A DNA stretch of 64,000 nt from Diaporthe sp. PMI_573 (lineage: Eukaryota; Ascomycota; Sordariomycetes; Diaporthales; Diaporthaceae), in the NCBI GenBank assembly GCA_021399435.1, contig JAJTUP010000013.1, forward strand, positions 1,355,194 to 1,419,193, read 5' to 3'. The translations under genes were made by a program, and so were the position numbers. Positions 25,098 through 35,948 of the stretch are shown piece after piece. Position 1 is the stretch's first letter. Every line of letters begins with the position of its first letter. Below the pieces are notes generated by a model that searched no databases, was not told the origin of the DNA, and saw only the letters and a list, made by a program, of their open reading frames with translations.

Positions 25098-27007
25098 ATT
25101 CCTTGTACAGGCTTAATTATTATATTGTCAATAACTATCTAGGCTTTCCTTAAAACTACATTATCTTTCTAATTAGAAATAAGGTAGAAGTATAAGCATT
25201 TCTTATACTTATTAATATTAATTTCAGCATATATTATATACTAAATCAAGCCTAGAGTAATAACATTTAGCTAGACCAAGTCCTATAGACGGATCTTAAT
25301 ATACAATAGGCGGAGTTTCTTTACAAAGGATTTATTAATTAGACCATATATTAAACAGCCAGTATTAACTAATGCAATTATATAGTATGTTTCGTCCAAA
25401 CCAATATTTACGTATATTGGGGGATAATCTATAGTCTCTTTAATTGCCTTTTACTCCTTTCTTACTTTTTACTCTCTCTGGCAACTTTTGTTAAAAGCTA
25501 TTCTTTTCCCGAGTCCTCTAGGCTCTAATTAAAGCTCGACTAGTTGGAAGAGCTATCTAAGTTGCTTATATCCTTAGCTTCCTTTACTTTCCATTTAGCG
25601 GCTTAGGTATTTATATCTCTTGGCTTCTTAATACAATCCCATTTAAGGTAACCCTTTCTACCATAATAATAGCATTTACAGGTATCCTTTCTCTATACCT
25701 TCCCTTAAGAAATGCCACTAGGCTTTCCTTTAGCCTTATTTGCCTTTGTCAGTTTCTATTTTATCTAATTAGGCTCGGCCTTTAGAGGCTACTTCTAGAC
25801 AGGGCTAGGGCTAGAGTTACGCCAAGGTCTCTACTAATATATCTGGTATTTCTAACTATCTAAGTAGAAACCAATAGTTAAAAGTAGTTTAATATATTAG
25901 TTATAACTCTTAGGCCTTGTTACAACTCTAATTAGATAGTCCTAGAGGGTATAGTTAAGTGCTTCTTCTAGGTAGTTAATTTTAATGGCGTCACTCTAAG
26001 CACCCCCTCTACTGTCTGCCAGCTTTTTTTTAAACTTTGGGAAAAAGGAAGCAAAGCTTTTATTGTCTTATTGTCTAAATACTTGTAGGCAATCTAAAGC
26101 TCTAGCCTTAGCATTTAGGTCGCCATATCTTTGCTCTAGGTAATCCATAAAGTCTTCAGGGCGCTAAGCACTATCTAAGCTACCCTAGGCGTAATAGGCA
26201 GAAGACATTATCTAAGCAGTACTCTCCAACCTTGTATAAATATATATAAACCTTTTGTAATTGCCTCTAAACGTATCTTTGTCTACTTGTAGCTTTAATT
26301 GTATCTTAAGGAACTATGGTAGAAACTTGCGACATAAGCCGTTAAACTTAGGTAGATTAGGTAGCATAGGTTTTCTTTACTTTAAGTTTGTATTAATCTA
26401 ATTAAGAGTAGGTTCTTGTTAAGTTAAGGGAGTGGTCTTGGGTATTGTTTCGGATATCTAGGTTATGCTTAGGGTCTTGTAAAGTAGGCATATCTGCTCT
26501 CGGAATAATTTGTAATTCTTGTTTTGTTGTGCCTCTATTAACTACAACTAGGCAGCCAACTAGGTTATTATCTACAGTAATTGCTGCTAATTACTTAACT
26601 CTACTATTTAGGCATTTAAATCCATTATTAATAGGTATAATTACATCTAGGCCGTTCTTTTGTTTCTATTTAGATAATAGCCTATAGGTGCTCCTTTCTG
26701 GTCGGCTTAAACTAGCCGTGGCCTGGCATTTTTTAAGTAGAGTCTGTAGCTTCGCGAGATAGCTTATATGCAAGGCGCCTTACTATGTATAGTATGCCTT
26801 TTTGGGACTTTTAAAACCTTTTTTATCTCTAATTAGTCGCAGCTAACTAGTGTCCGAGCTATCTAAAGCTCCTTATAAAGCTGTAAAGCTTGTAATCTTT
26901 AGGGGCTCTTGCTTCTAGCTTTAGCGGTCTTTAAATTACCTTATACAACCTATAGTTATAGGCTTCCCGATCTATTTGGCTAGTATCTTTTATGATCTTA
27001 AAAATAA
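25098..27007 (-). pseudogene. RIP-degraded chromovirus gag
   Basis: On the minus strand at about 25600-25680 the frame shows a zinc knuckle, CKCYYYGRKGYLKWDCIKK, which is CxxCxxxGHxxxxC with the second Cys and the His changed to Tyr. The remainder up to the 5' LTR is an AT-rich remnant with stops and no assignable start. Confidence 0.65.
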
Positions 27008-27239
27008 TGTAATGGTTTAAGTTAGTATTAATTGTAATAAACTAAATCGGCTTTTAACAAGTATTTTTAGGATAAAGAGAAAGGAACTAAAATCTACCGG
27101 TAGGCCCGCTAGCGTGGCCAGAGCTATCACTTAGCTCTGATTGGGGCTTACATAAGTAAATAGAAGGCCCTGCTTGGCTCCTAGCTGGGTATCTTGGCCA
27201 AATGGTGGGTGAGGCCTTATACGGGCCCAGCCCGTTACA
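27008..27239 (-). repeat. 5' LTR of the chromodomain Gypsy element
   Basis: 232 bp, TGTAATGG to CCCGTTACA, followed by the ATATA TSD copy at 27240-27244. Confidence 0.9.
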
Positions 27240-27244
27240 ATATA

Positions 27245-28208
27245 GCAGCAACCTTTACTATTTGCATATAAGAAAGCAGATTAAAAGAAAGGCGTAAGAA
27301 AAGGTATAAAATTATTGTAGAGAAGGGTAATTATAATGATTTAGGTATAGGTAACAATGGTAAGAGAGAGAGAAAGAGCAGGTAATGATAGGAAAGGGCA
27401 AGTAGTGGTTTAAAGGGTGCAAATGGCAATGGTTTTACTCAAAAGTGACGGAAAAATAATGCAAAAGCACATTATAGCACACTCTTTAACATAGGAAAGC
27501 ACTCTAAGGACTTGTCTGTAACTATTCGGCAATAGTTAAGTATAGTAGACCGTTTGACAATAGTCGATTTATAGGTAACCGTTTACAATAGTCAAGTATA
27601 GGGCACCGATAGATTGCCGTACAGGTAGTGCGGGGCTCCAAAGGAATATACTGTTTACAAGACCAAATAAATGGCTTATACAGTATTTGGGTAGTAACCG
27701 TTTAAATTTTCTTAACTAGCCCCCCTTACAGTTATAGTTGCCATATATACCACGGCAACGTTTAAAAGAGTAGGGTAATCGGTTAAATAGTCAGTAGAGG
27801 GTTCTTTTAGCCTCAAAATAGGTGCTTTTAAAGGCTTTTGTCAATTTACACGTTTGCTTAGTAAGGTTCTTAGTGGTATAAATAGGCAGTGTGGCCTCAA
27901 AACAGTACTTTCGAGGGCTTTTATCAATATAATCGTCGTAGGGATTCGTAATAATCTTAACGGTATTTTCTTGTGCAATAGAGCACACCAATAGGTCCCA
28001 AATCCTTCCTTTACCGGGAGAAGTTGGGTTATCCAAAGGCTAATTGTCACCAGTTAGTAGAGAGCACGTCAAACGTTAGTATGCTAGTCTAGTAATGATC
28101 TTAGCATAGATGTCGTCACTCAAAATGGCTTAAAAACCATAGTAATGGCGACAGCAATCTGTCTCTTCCTTCCTTTCTGTCAGGGATTGCCAAGCAATCA
28201 CTAATCAG
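27245..28208 (-). pseudogene. 5' part of the Copia element (leader and gag start)
   Basis: This segment lies between the chromovirus TSD and the Copia 5' LTR. A minus-strand frame from about 28036 to 27791 is open, with DNPTSPGKGRIWDLLVCSI, and is a plausible Gag N-terminal region by position. It is less RIP-mutated than the rest of the element. No zinc knuckle occurs here; that lies near 18800. Confidence 0.5.
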
Positions 28209-28538
28209 TGTTGGTTGGGCATGTAATCAAGTATACTCGAAAGGGTTACCAAAGTGGCTAGAAAATAGCTTCAATTCGGTGGGTCTGTCTAGTATATCTA
28301 TTGTACTTCTAGCTGACCCCTTTGTGGGCGGCAAAGCGCCCAAGTAGGGTGCAGCCAGAAGGCTGACTAATCTACAGTATGCACGGGCCAGCAGTTAGTC
28401 CAAGCGGCCTTACTGCCAATTAGCTGCCTGGGATAACTAAGCAGCCATCCGCAGCCAGCCAGCCAGAAGTGGCCAGCTGCAGCGGTCCGCTTCGAACCGA
28501 CGCCTTCGGCCATCGCTATTGCTACCACCCATTCCACA
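28209..28538 (-). repeat. 5' LTR of the Copia element
   Basis: 330 bp, TGTTGGTTGGGCATG to CCATTCCACA, followed by TSD GCTGA. It is the less mutated of the two LTRs. Confidence 0.9.
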
Positions 28539-29350
28539 GCTGAGATCAGAAGAGGACAAGCTTAGCCTAAAACGCAAGAAGTAGGAGAACTCGGTTGAGT
28601 CATTATGTGGCATATCTAGACAGCTTGAAAAGTTTAAGCGCCAAATCAAAGCAGAAGGACGGTCCCTTCAAGAAGAGAGAAAAAAGCTAGACTAAAAAAA
28701 AGAATTTTTACAAAAGTAGAAGAAAGCAATTAACAAGGACTGCGAAAAGGTATTTTCTCGGCAATTTTACAGCAATTTAACTAGAATAATTAATATATTC
28801 TGGTATCTAGATCATAATTATCAGGGAGAATGGGCCTCAAAATATCTCCAGGCCTTACAAGATTCAGACCCAGACCATGTGAGTTCACTTTATACTTCCT
28901 GAATCCATACAATGCTTGCTGATAAGGTTAGTCACTTTTTGTAGTATGGTGTTATTATCCTTCCTCTAAGAAATCTAAGCCATTATTTAAACAATTACAA
29001 TACTGGAAACCTATACACCCCGCACTGAAAAGACTGTCGTTCCAAGACATAATAATCCCTACTATCCAGAACGAGTCAAATTTGCCAGGGAAAACCATTG
29101 TTGTTGGTAAGTACAACTGTTAACTGGGGATTTTCACACAGATAAGCAATGAAATACTAATATATCTATTCAGCCTGTAGGGATGGACGTTTTGTAAGTA
29201 ATATTAGGTCTAGTTTGGTTAATGTTACACGTACAGATAGGTTGATTAGGTTTGCGGAAGCCAAGTTTCAACCATTTTCTAGGGGCCTTAGATCGTTTCT
29301 CAACGAAAAGAATCTTAAAAAGTACAATAGCGATTTTGACATAATATAGC
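28539..29350 (+). pseudogene. Right half of the coiled-coil gene split by the Copia insertion
   Basis: The plus-strand frame from 28539 reads LRSEEDKLSLKRKK, a stop, then ENSVESLCGISRQLEKFKRQ and a Lys/Glu-rich coiled coil, then NLTRIINIFWYLDHNYQGEW. Candidate introns follow (GTGAGT at about 28878 and GTAAGT at about 29107 ending near CACAG), with exons containing LSFQDIIIPTIQNESNLPG and then RFVSNIRSSLVNVTRTDRL up to a stop near 29347. Most stops are TAG/TAA replacing likely CAG/CAA. Joined at the TSD it continues the frame from 5861-6272. I do not recognise the family. Confidence 0.55.
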
Positions 29351-29784
29351 AATGAAATTCTACATTATCATCTTATGAATATAGTCTGCAAAGCAAGGTG
29401 CAATCATCTTAAAATCAAGGGCACTAACCAAAGCCGGCTCACGCCGCCTATCTAGCTGTCTTGCAATCTCGCCGTGTAGCAGCAACTAATGGTGACTGCT
29501 TTAATAAAAATTTTATTTTTTATTATAAAAAGAAAGATAACCAATAAGTGTTACATATTATATAATATTTAAATATTAACTGTAAGTTATTAATCAATAA
29601 CATAAGGTTACTATTGTTTATTTATTAAATATAACAAACTATAAATCTAATATTGATTATATTTTCCATCTTTAAAGTATAAAGCTTGCTCTCTAAACGC
29701 CTGATGATCTTCTCCAGCTAATATAATTCAATTAAGCAAGTTTATTCATAATTTTAAAAGCCCAATATCTTCACATTTCACATT
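29351..29784. other. Intergenic, AT-rich upstream region
   Basis: AT-rich tract between the split pseudogene and the next start codon. The stretch from about 29500 to 29690 is mostly A and T. No repeat or RNA gene is visible. It would contain the promoter of the following gene. Confidence 0.4.
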
Positions 29785-31189
29785 ATGGCAAAGGGCAAGA
29801 GAACGGAAGCAGATAAGTTTGCCGAAGCTGAGAGGCGCGGAAAAGAGCAAGCGCACGAGGGACGAATAACAAGGCAAACACGTGGAAAGAGCCGTCCCCA
29901 CGACACAGAGGATTCTAAAAAAAAAAGAGAAGCAGACCAAGACGTCAAATGGGAAAGGCAAGCAGCTTCAAAAACAAAAGAACAAAACCGCGGAAAGTAA
30001 TGGCAAAAGTCGCCGGAAAGAACAAGCCGAGAATTCAGATTCTTCAGAGTACGGGACGAGTTATGCAAATCTTTCCGATGGCAATGACCCAGACAACAGC
30101 GATGCGGAAATGCATAGCGGTGATGAGAGCGACAGCGGTGACGAGAGCGCCAGTGGTGACGAGAGCGCCAGCGGTGATGATAGCGCTGGCGATGAGAGCG
30201 CCAGCGGTGACGAGATCAGCGAATCGGACAATCGCGCGCTCACTAAGTCAACTAAACGGCAGAAAGACTTGTCCGGTATATTTGATTTGGTCAATCTCGA
30301 GTCAGCTTCAGAGTCCGGACCAAGTCGAAAAAGTAGAGGAAAGGGAAAGAGGACGCGCCAGCCTATTAAACTTGAGGAAGAATCAGATGATTCCGGTGAG
30401 CGTCATAGTCGCCAGAAGCCAGCCTCGAAGTCCAGTTCTAATCGAAAGGGCCGCCAGTCTGATAGGAGCCGCAAAAGGCCTGAGGAAGAAGATGGGTCAG
30501 CCGGCGAAGGGCCGAGCCGCACACGGTCTCGCGGTAAAAACAGAAGGTCTGTCAATTTTGAGAAAGAAGATGAATCAACGGGCAGGCGCATACGTGCTCG
30601 GAAATGGGGCTGGGCATCCGAAAAAGCAAGGATTGCCCATCCAGTGCGCGTTGAAGGGACCGACGACCCAGATTACGACAAGATCGTGTTAAGATATGAC
30701 CCAGATCAGCCTAAGAAAGGTCCAGTTGAGGGTAGGATCAAATATGTTTTAGCACTACGAGGTTATTTATTTGTTACAGTGCCCAGTTTAAAGTCGGAGA
30801 ATATGCAGTTCGAAAGAGCTTTTCTCATACTGGGCAGCGAATATCCAACGGAGAAGAGGAGATTCTTGGCCAAAAAAAAGGTAATTACCCCGATAGCTGC
30901 GGTTACAGATCTCAAAGGCTGTCCGTATAACAAGTATCATCCAAACAATATAGCAGCAACTATTGACGGCAAGTCGGCGGTATTCGAGGGCTGGGGTGAC
31001 CACCCAGGCTATAAAGATATAAAACTTTGTAGTATCACAGGGATTAGAGCAAGTTTTGGATCAGGTGAAGCGGATGCGTTTGCGCTTGTCATACGGGCGA
31101 GAGTTGGGCAGGGGCCAATAGAGAGGCAAACGGGCAAATTACCCATGCGCGTGATAAAGTATTTGGCTAAGCATAATGTTAAATTCTGA
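29785..31189 (+). CDS. Low-complexity nuclear-type protein of unknown function, frame broken in an A10 run
   Basis: Family not recognised. The only good start is ATG at 29785 (MAKGKRTEADKFAEAERRG), but that frame stops at 29998. The long downstream frame (to 31189) has no ATG before 30110. The two frames would join if the run of ten A at about 29918-29927 were nine, giving one protein of roughly 465 residues. It is Lys/Arg-rich with basic clusters suggesting nuclear localisation, then an acidic repeat of SGDESA-type units (about 30115-30215), then more basic/acidic linker. A C-terminal globular region of about 195 residues begins near RKWGWASEKARIAHPVRVEG and contains YVLALRGYLFVTVPS and FEGWGDHPGYKD. 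The A10 indel may be a real mutation or a sequencing error. I considered SRA/YDG and did not find its motifs. Confidence 0.6.
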
Positions 31190-31609
31190 GACGCCAGACA
31201 ACATCAATCATGTTGATTCGAGTTAGCTAGTATGACAGAAATTATAAGTATTTATAGGTATCTACAAGTTTTATACACAGACTAGACTAGAATTTACATG
31301 AAGCTAGATTATATTTACTATAGTATTTGGCATCACTGAGACGAACTTCTGAATTTCCAATCGCCATATTGGAATCTAAGTAATATAAGAGCCGTGCCGT
31401 CACAATTCTATCTATATCTGCCAGTGCAAGGCATCTCGTTGTTTTACTGTTATATAACAGGCAACAGCACACAACTCCGAAGAAATCGGGCATCAGTCTC
31501 AAGCTAATAAAGGACCCGAGGGGGCGACAGGCGGTGAAATGACTATTAAGAACTTATAATCCAACCAGGCAGGTTCTCTCATCCGCATACATCGTTTCCT
31601 TGCAGTCTT
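31190..31609. other. Intergenic
   Basis: The stretch lies between the 3' ends of two convergent genes. No coding frame, repeat or RNA gene that I can support. Confidence 0.4.
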
Positions 31610-32244
31610 TCACAAAACGATAACCCCTATCCCCTCCCAGTCATACAAGGCTTCCACAACACGGCTGAAGGTAACGGAGTCTGCCGAGATATTAGATTGA
31701 AACAACCCGATATGCAATGTCCCGATGACTATCCATTTCCCTTTACGAAACACTATGTCTGATGAATCGAAATCTAGGCGCTGCCTAGGGACAAGATGTT
31801 GTTGGCATGATGGTAGCGTCTGGCCGCTGAGAAATGTCGCCCACGGCGGGAAACTGCCAGTTATTTCTGCAACAACACCTTCACCTTTCCACCGAATCAG
31901 GGTTCCGATCTCGAAAGCCACAGGGCTCACTTGGAGTCTGAAAAGAGGCACGCTATCTTCCAATGTTATGCCTTCCATCTCCCAGTGGAGATTCATTAAG
32001 GCATCTGAATTAGGAGTTAGTATTGAGACCCAGATGACATCAGCATATACCTACCTCTTTCCTCAGGTTCAATACGCCTGACTGGCCCATTAGTTGTCGA
32101 AGGAGGTGAATCCTCGAAGATGGTGGAGTCGTCGCCGATAGATGGGAAATCAGAGCATGGTGTTCCCCGGGCCATGATAGGAGTGCTCTGGAATTCCGAG
32201 GGTGAAGGGATACAGATCTTCTCGGCGGTCAGGGGTGAAGACAT
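31610..32244 (-). CDS. Two-exon hypothetical protein, 194 aa
   Basis: Family not recognised. Exon 1 runs 32244-32055 and exon 2 32004-31610; the 50-bp intron has GTAGGT and AATTCAG borders with a CTAAC branch-like site, and splicing joins PEER to DALMNLHWEMEGITL in phase. The N-terminal third is Ser/Pro-rich and probably disordered. The C-terminal part has alternating hydrophobic residues typical of a beta-rich domain (SVPLFRLQVSPVAFEIGTLI, FRKGKWIVIGTLHIGLF). No transmembrane segment or signal peptide is seen. It lies tail-to-tail with the preceding gene. The clean intron and absence of RIP stops argue that it is real. Confidence 0.55.
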
Positions 32245-34095
32245 AAGAGGTGAAAGAATGCCTGGATGCTCTACACAAAAGCCGCTGGCGACACGAGAGG
32301 GGACCTAATATTTATACTTAGACCTGCTGGCTGGCACACTGGCGACAGCATCAACTACAAAATTGTGGCAAGGCTAACAAAAGGGGCCACTATAACCATT
32401 AATTAGGCTGCCCATCTCCAAAGCATCCAATTGCGCCCGTCATTTCTGGCCCCGGATAGTTTGGCGCTGGCAGTTTTCACATCTCATACATGTGTAGAAT
32501 CCGCCAGAATCCTTTACAACCAATGGAACAATTGCCGACAAGGTCTGTATGTCTGGCACCTGGCATACCTGCAACACTAGCTAGGTAGATGCGTCAAACC
32601 GGGCCGCAGAGGGAAGCCAGACTTGCCTGCAATATGGTCGCCCCTCTTTTGACGGAGCGCGTAGGCCGTCGTGAAACCTGTTCGAGTGCTAAACTCATCC
32701 GCAGGAGCAAGGTGCTGTCCAGGGCAAGCGTTCGATTCGAGAAGGGCGATGCTGTTCAGCCAGCCACGAGTCCTAGCAGACGCCTTGCAAGGAGCGAGCT
32801 ACACCGCAGTAGCCCGCACAGAGGTAAAAGGTAGAGTCTGCCCGGCCGCGCTCACGTGTCTGCCCCCTAGTCTCTTGCTCCCTTGCTCCTCAGATGGGCG
32901 TCATATGTTTCCATGGTGGTATCAACAACCGTGCCTGTGCCTCTAGCATGTCCATGTTCCGCTCGCAGTGCAGGTACCTGGTCGAATGTCCATCTTGTGC
33001 CAGGCCGATTTCGCCCTGACTGACTGGCAGAAGCTCAACGTCTTGCGAAGGCCCGGAACTGATGTGTATTCCTTCTCAAGATCTCAATTAGCTTTGGCGG
33101 CCAATAATCCAGGCAGAATTTACCTTGGAGCGCTGGCATCTCTCCACGACGTTGCCGTACATTCAGTTTCCCCGAGCGTGCGTTGGGGCTGAGGATCATC
33201 TACTCCACTGGTGTGGCACTGGATGCTTGGAATTTCTGCCACGACGGAACATATGCCAATTCACGCTGCTCGGCCGCTCAGAAGAGGCCCAATTGCTAGC
33301 AGGGGAAGACGAGACATTCGAACCAGGAAGGAGACTGCCTTGCCTCGCTCTGGGCTTTCTGTCGTGTTCTTGCCGGCGACGGAAGTTCTGCTGGTCTCTC
33401 TAATATCGTACCAGGATCTGCCAGTCCCCCGTTGCAATACACGAGAGAATCATTTCTTCAGACGCCTGCGGGTTCTGTGAAGCCTGTTTGTTGAGCTGCG
33501 CAAGATGCCGTTCGAATTTGCAAAAGGTTCTCCTACTCGATGTCCTCATCCGTCGGGCATATGGAGACGTTGTCGCGCCGTGTGTCAAGTGGGGCCTTCC
33601 ACCTTCGGGGGTAGCGGTGTCGTGTCGAGGTGGTGCATTCGATACGGTCTCTGCAACATGTGTGAGTTCAGATTTGGAAAGACAGAGCGCAGTTCGGAGC
33701 CTACCTGAGCCGACACAGGAGCACCAGTGAATGCCGTTAGGTCGATGACGACTTTGGAGCAAAGGTGGGGCCACACATCTGTCCAGTTTGCATAGAACGG
33801 CCAGTGCACGGCGCCTGATTAGATAAGCTCCGGAATAGCCCCGCTATCATGGATGAGAATCACTTAATAAGAGTCTATGATTTGGGCAATTAGGACTGTC
33901 CAAAACTTGAGCATCATGTATTGTTCAGTGTCTTTTGTTGTTACTGGATCAACAGGAAAGTAAACTTTTCAAGACCGCAGCCTCCGTGGCGGGTAGCAAC
34001 AGGCAAATCTCAGCACTATCTGTGGCCAAACCCCGGACCAGCATAGTAATACAGTTTATATACAGATGATTATCCAGAAGTTCCGCTTAATGTGT
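32245..34095. other. Long region without a gene I can support
   Basis: Many short overlapping open frames occur on both strands, none with recognisable domain content, a convincing start, or intron-linked continuation. Composition is near 50% GC to about 33.8 kb, then becomes AT-richer. No tRNA, LTR pair or tandem repeat was seen. An unrecognised small multi-exon gene cannot be excluded. Confidence 0.35.
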
Positions 34096-34912
34096 TTATA
34101 TAGTAAAGATAGCATTAGCGACTTGTATACCTAACAATCTAGGCACGGCTGTAGTATAGCAGCCTTAGAGTAAGAGTGCTAGGCGGGGAGCAACTCTAGT
34201 TATACTCTTGAGATATATATAGCGCCAGTTAGCCTTTGCCTCTAGATAGGCCCCAAAGAGCTCTATTGCAATATACCTAACTGTATCTTTTGTGATTTCT
34301 AACTTTAGGTAGTGTTTTAAGCTCTAAGATTGACTCGCAGGTAATATAGAAACGACCGTAAAGTGGTCGCTATCTTTCTTGATTGATGCTGCTAGGTAAG
34401 GGGGGAAGAGCCGCCTGTACTTGGTAACTGAGGCCCTTGTAAATACCTGGAGGTTGCCAAGGCCCTGTAGTGTAATTAGTTGGTTTGTATCTACCGACAA
34501 TCCCTCCTAGACTTTATTAACTCCTTTCGGCCAAAAGCCGTTAGCTTTGCTGAAATTCTCTAGTATCTGCCGGGTTGTTATGCTGCTATTGCGGCTCTGC
34601 CGTCTCGGCCGCCTTACCCGGTCGGGCTATTGCCTTGCAATCCAGACAAGCTGCTTGACGCGTTTGCGGTTAGGTTTAATAGCAGCCGTTAAGCATATTG
34701 CGAGTTTTCTACAGGCGTCAATTGTTAACGCTTTAATCTTAGCGAGAAGTTGTCGCCGTTTAGACCGACCTGGAATATATCCGGTAAATTTGGAAGCCCT
34801 CTTTGTCAGTATGTAAGCGGCCTAGGCGGGAATACTGCCGATGTTAAAGAAAATGCGCTTAGTTGTATTACTAGGTGTCTCGCCAAGTCTGTTGTATGCT
34901 TTTATATAAGGC
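34096..34912 (-). pseudogene. RIP-type remnant of an unidentified gene
   Basis: A single minus-strand frame can be read over some 800 bp, broken by only a handful of stops, nearly all TAG (positions where CAG would fit). Readable blocks include TKRIFFNIGSIPA, ILTKRASKFTGYIPGRSKRR, LLAKIKALTIDACRKLAICL, VDTNQLITLQGLGNLQVF, and TKDTVRYIAIELFGAYLEAK. It is Lys/Arg-rich with no signal or membrane segment. I cannot assign a family. Its upper end meets the ferric-reductase-like fragment near 34.91 kb. Confidence 0.5.
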
Positions 34913-35254
34913 CGGGGAAATTTCTGACGGTTCATACAATCCAGGGAGCAAGTCTCCTCCATATGGCCCATCAATACTGACATTAGAATCCCCATTTATA
35001 GCGTGTGACAGTGGCGCAGGGACGATGAAAGCAACCTGGTTGCTTGATCCACGGGCTTCAGCTTGCCAAAAGGCCACTGGCAGTAAGATACTTTGAAAGC
35101 GAAGTCGGAGTGAGACGTCTGGGAATCGCAGGTAGAAATAGGTACCTGGTCGAGTCCGGATGCTGTGGCTAAGGTGCAACCATATCGTAGTAGTACCGCC
35201 GACCGGGTTGTGTTTAAACATACGGGGCTTGCCACGATAGATCTTTCTGGCCAA
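34905..35254 (-). pseudogene. Ferric reductase / NADPH oxidase-like FAD-domain fragment
   Basis: The minus-strand frame begins FLARKIYRGKPRMFKHNPV, then TIWLHLSHSIRTRPGTYFYL, and later VSIDGPYGGDLLPGLYE. The RPG-x-Y-x-YLR pattern and the DGPYG motif are those of the FAD-binding domain of fungal ferric-chelate reductases. The N-terminal membrane domain with its haem histidines and the C-terminal NAD-binding domain are both missing, and no start codon belongs to the family. It is an orphan internal exon-like piece joined to a HET fragment, so not functional. The FAD RxYS motif is not clearly visible. Confidence 0.6.
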
Positions 35255-35948
35255 AAACCCACATCCGTCTGAACCAAGGGTTGTTCATCAGCCCCATGTA
35301 GATCTTGAGTACGCCCATCAGGGTCCTCATGCGGTTCTCCTTTGGATCGCCGCCCGCTTGAGGCTTGGGGAAATGGCGGCGTGGAAAAGGCGCGACTGGA
35401 ACCGTGGCGTCGAAGAGCTCGAGGAGCGACTCTAGGTGGACAGGCAGTTTGCCCTCGTCGAGGGGGAGCTGTCCGAGCCAGGCGAGCGTGGTGCAGGCGG
35501 TGGAGTAGATGGCCGCCATGCGAGGGACCTGAACGGCGCGCTCGTCGAAGGACGCTTGGTTGATGCATAGTGCGTCGATCCACAGATACAGCACGCGTTG
35601 GCAGTCGGCGCTCTTCCCATCGTTGGCATCGGGCGGGGGCGCGGACACCGCCGTGAGGCCGCGCTCGAGCTCGTCGCGGTACACCCAGATATAAGCGAGG
35701 GCCTGACAAAGATTGCCTGTCACCGGTAGGAACCGGCCGTTAATCTCGACGGGGACCTGGTTGGTAGTGTCTCCCCAGACGTATGAAAGAGCAAGGTATG
35801 GCGGTGCGGTAGCGAGATCGTGATGCTCGAGGTGGAGACCCTTGAAAATGCTGGACCAGGCCTTACCACTGTCCTCGGGGTTGATGGGTACGAATCTTAC
35901 GAGGCGGATCTCCGAGCCGCAGAGAGGCTGGTACTCAAAGCTTTCCAT
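35214..35948 (-). pseudogene. Truncated HET-domain (heterokaryon incompatibility) protein, 244 aa
   Basis: ATG at 35948 (MESFEYQPL). HET-domain motifs in order: YLALSYVWGD at residues 51-60, INGRFLPVTGNLCQAL about 69-84, LYLWIDALCINQ about 120-131, then QVPRMAAIYSTACTTLAWLG. HET proteins act in non-self recognition and cell death in ascomycetes, normally with the domain followed by several hundred more residues. Here the frame ends soon after NPWFRRMWV, where FGQKDLSWQAPYV replaces the usual QE-containing motif, and ferric-reductase-like sequence begins in an overlapping frame. I read it as a truncated gene; a short functional HET protein is less likely. Confidence 0.75.

Larger units (their letters stand above)
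20958..27239 (-). mobile_element. Complete chromodomain Ty3/Gypsy element (chromovirus), RIP-degraded
   Basis: 6282 bp with 232-bp LTRs at 20958-21189 and 27008-27239, flanked by ATATA at 20953-20957 and 27240-27244. Gag-pol run on the minus strand. It inserted into the Copia element and itself carries the short element at 24552-25092. The internal stops and the loss of catalytic aspartates show it is dead. Its LTRs differ from those of the other Gypsy family, so it is a separate lineage. Confidence 0.9.
6273..28538 (-). mobile_element. Ty1/Copia LTR retrotransposon, interrupted by nested insertions
   Basis: Outer element of the nest. The LTRs are 6273-6602 and 28209-28538, each 330 bp, beginning TGTT and ending CCATTCYAYA. 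The flanks are GCTAA at 6268-6272 and GCTGA at 28539-28543, a TSD differing by one RIP-type G-to-A change. Removing the insertions at 8086-16121, 17065-17618 and 20958-27239 with their TSD copies leaves about 7.4 kb. The minus-strand RNase H region next to the left LTR and the Cys-rich gag motif in the middle are of fungal Copia type. Confidence 0.88.

Noticed and set aside
29949..30692. 247-codon plus-strand frame within the acidic repeat gene
   Set aside because: Shadow frame of the GA/GC-rich repeats, ending well before the globular C-terminal region of the main frame.
29882..31189. SRA/YDG methyl-DNA-binding domain in the repeat protein
   Set aside because: I looked for the G-x-Y-D-G and nearby motifs of that family and did not find them.
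32589..33774. Cluster of 70-124-codon frames on both strands
   Set aside because: Overlapping frames without domains, consistent start context or introns; not annotated as genes.
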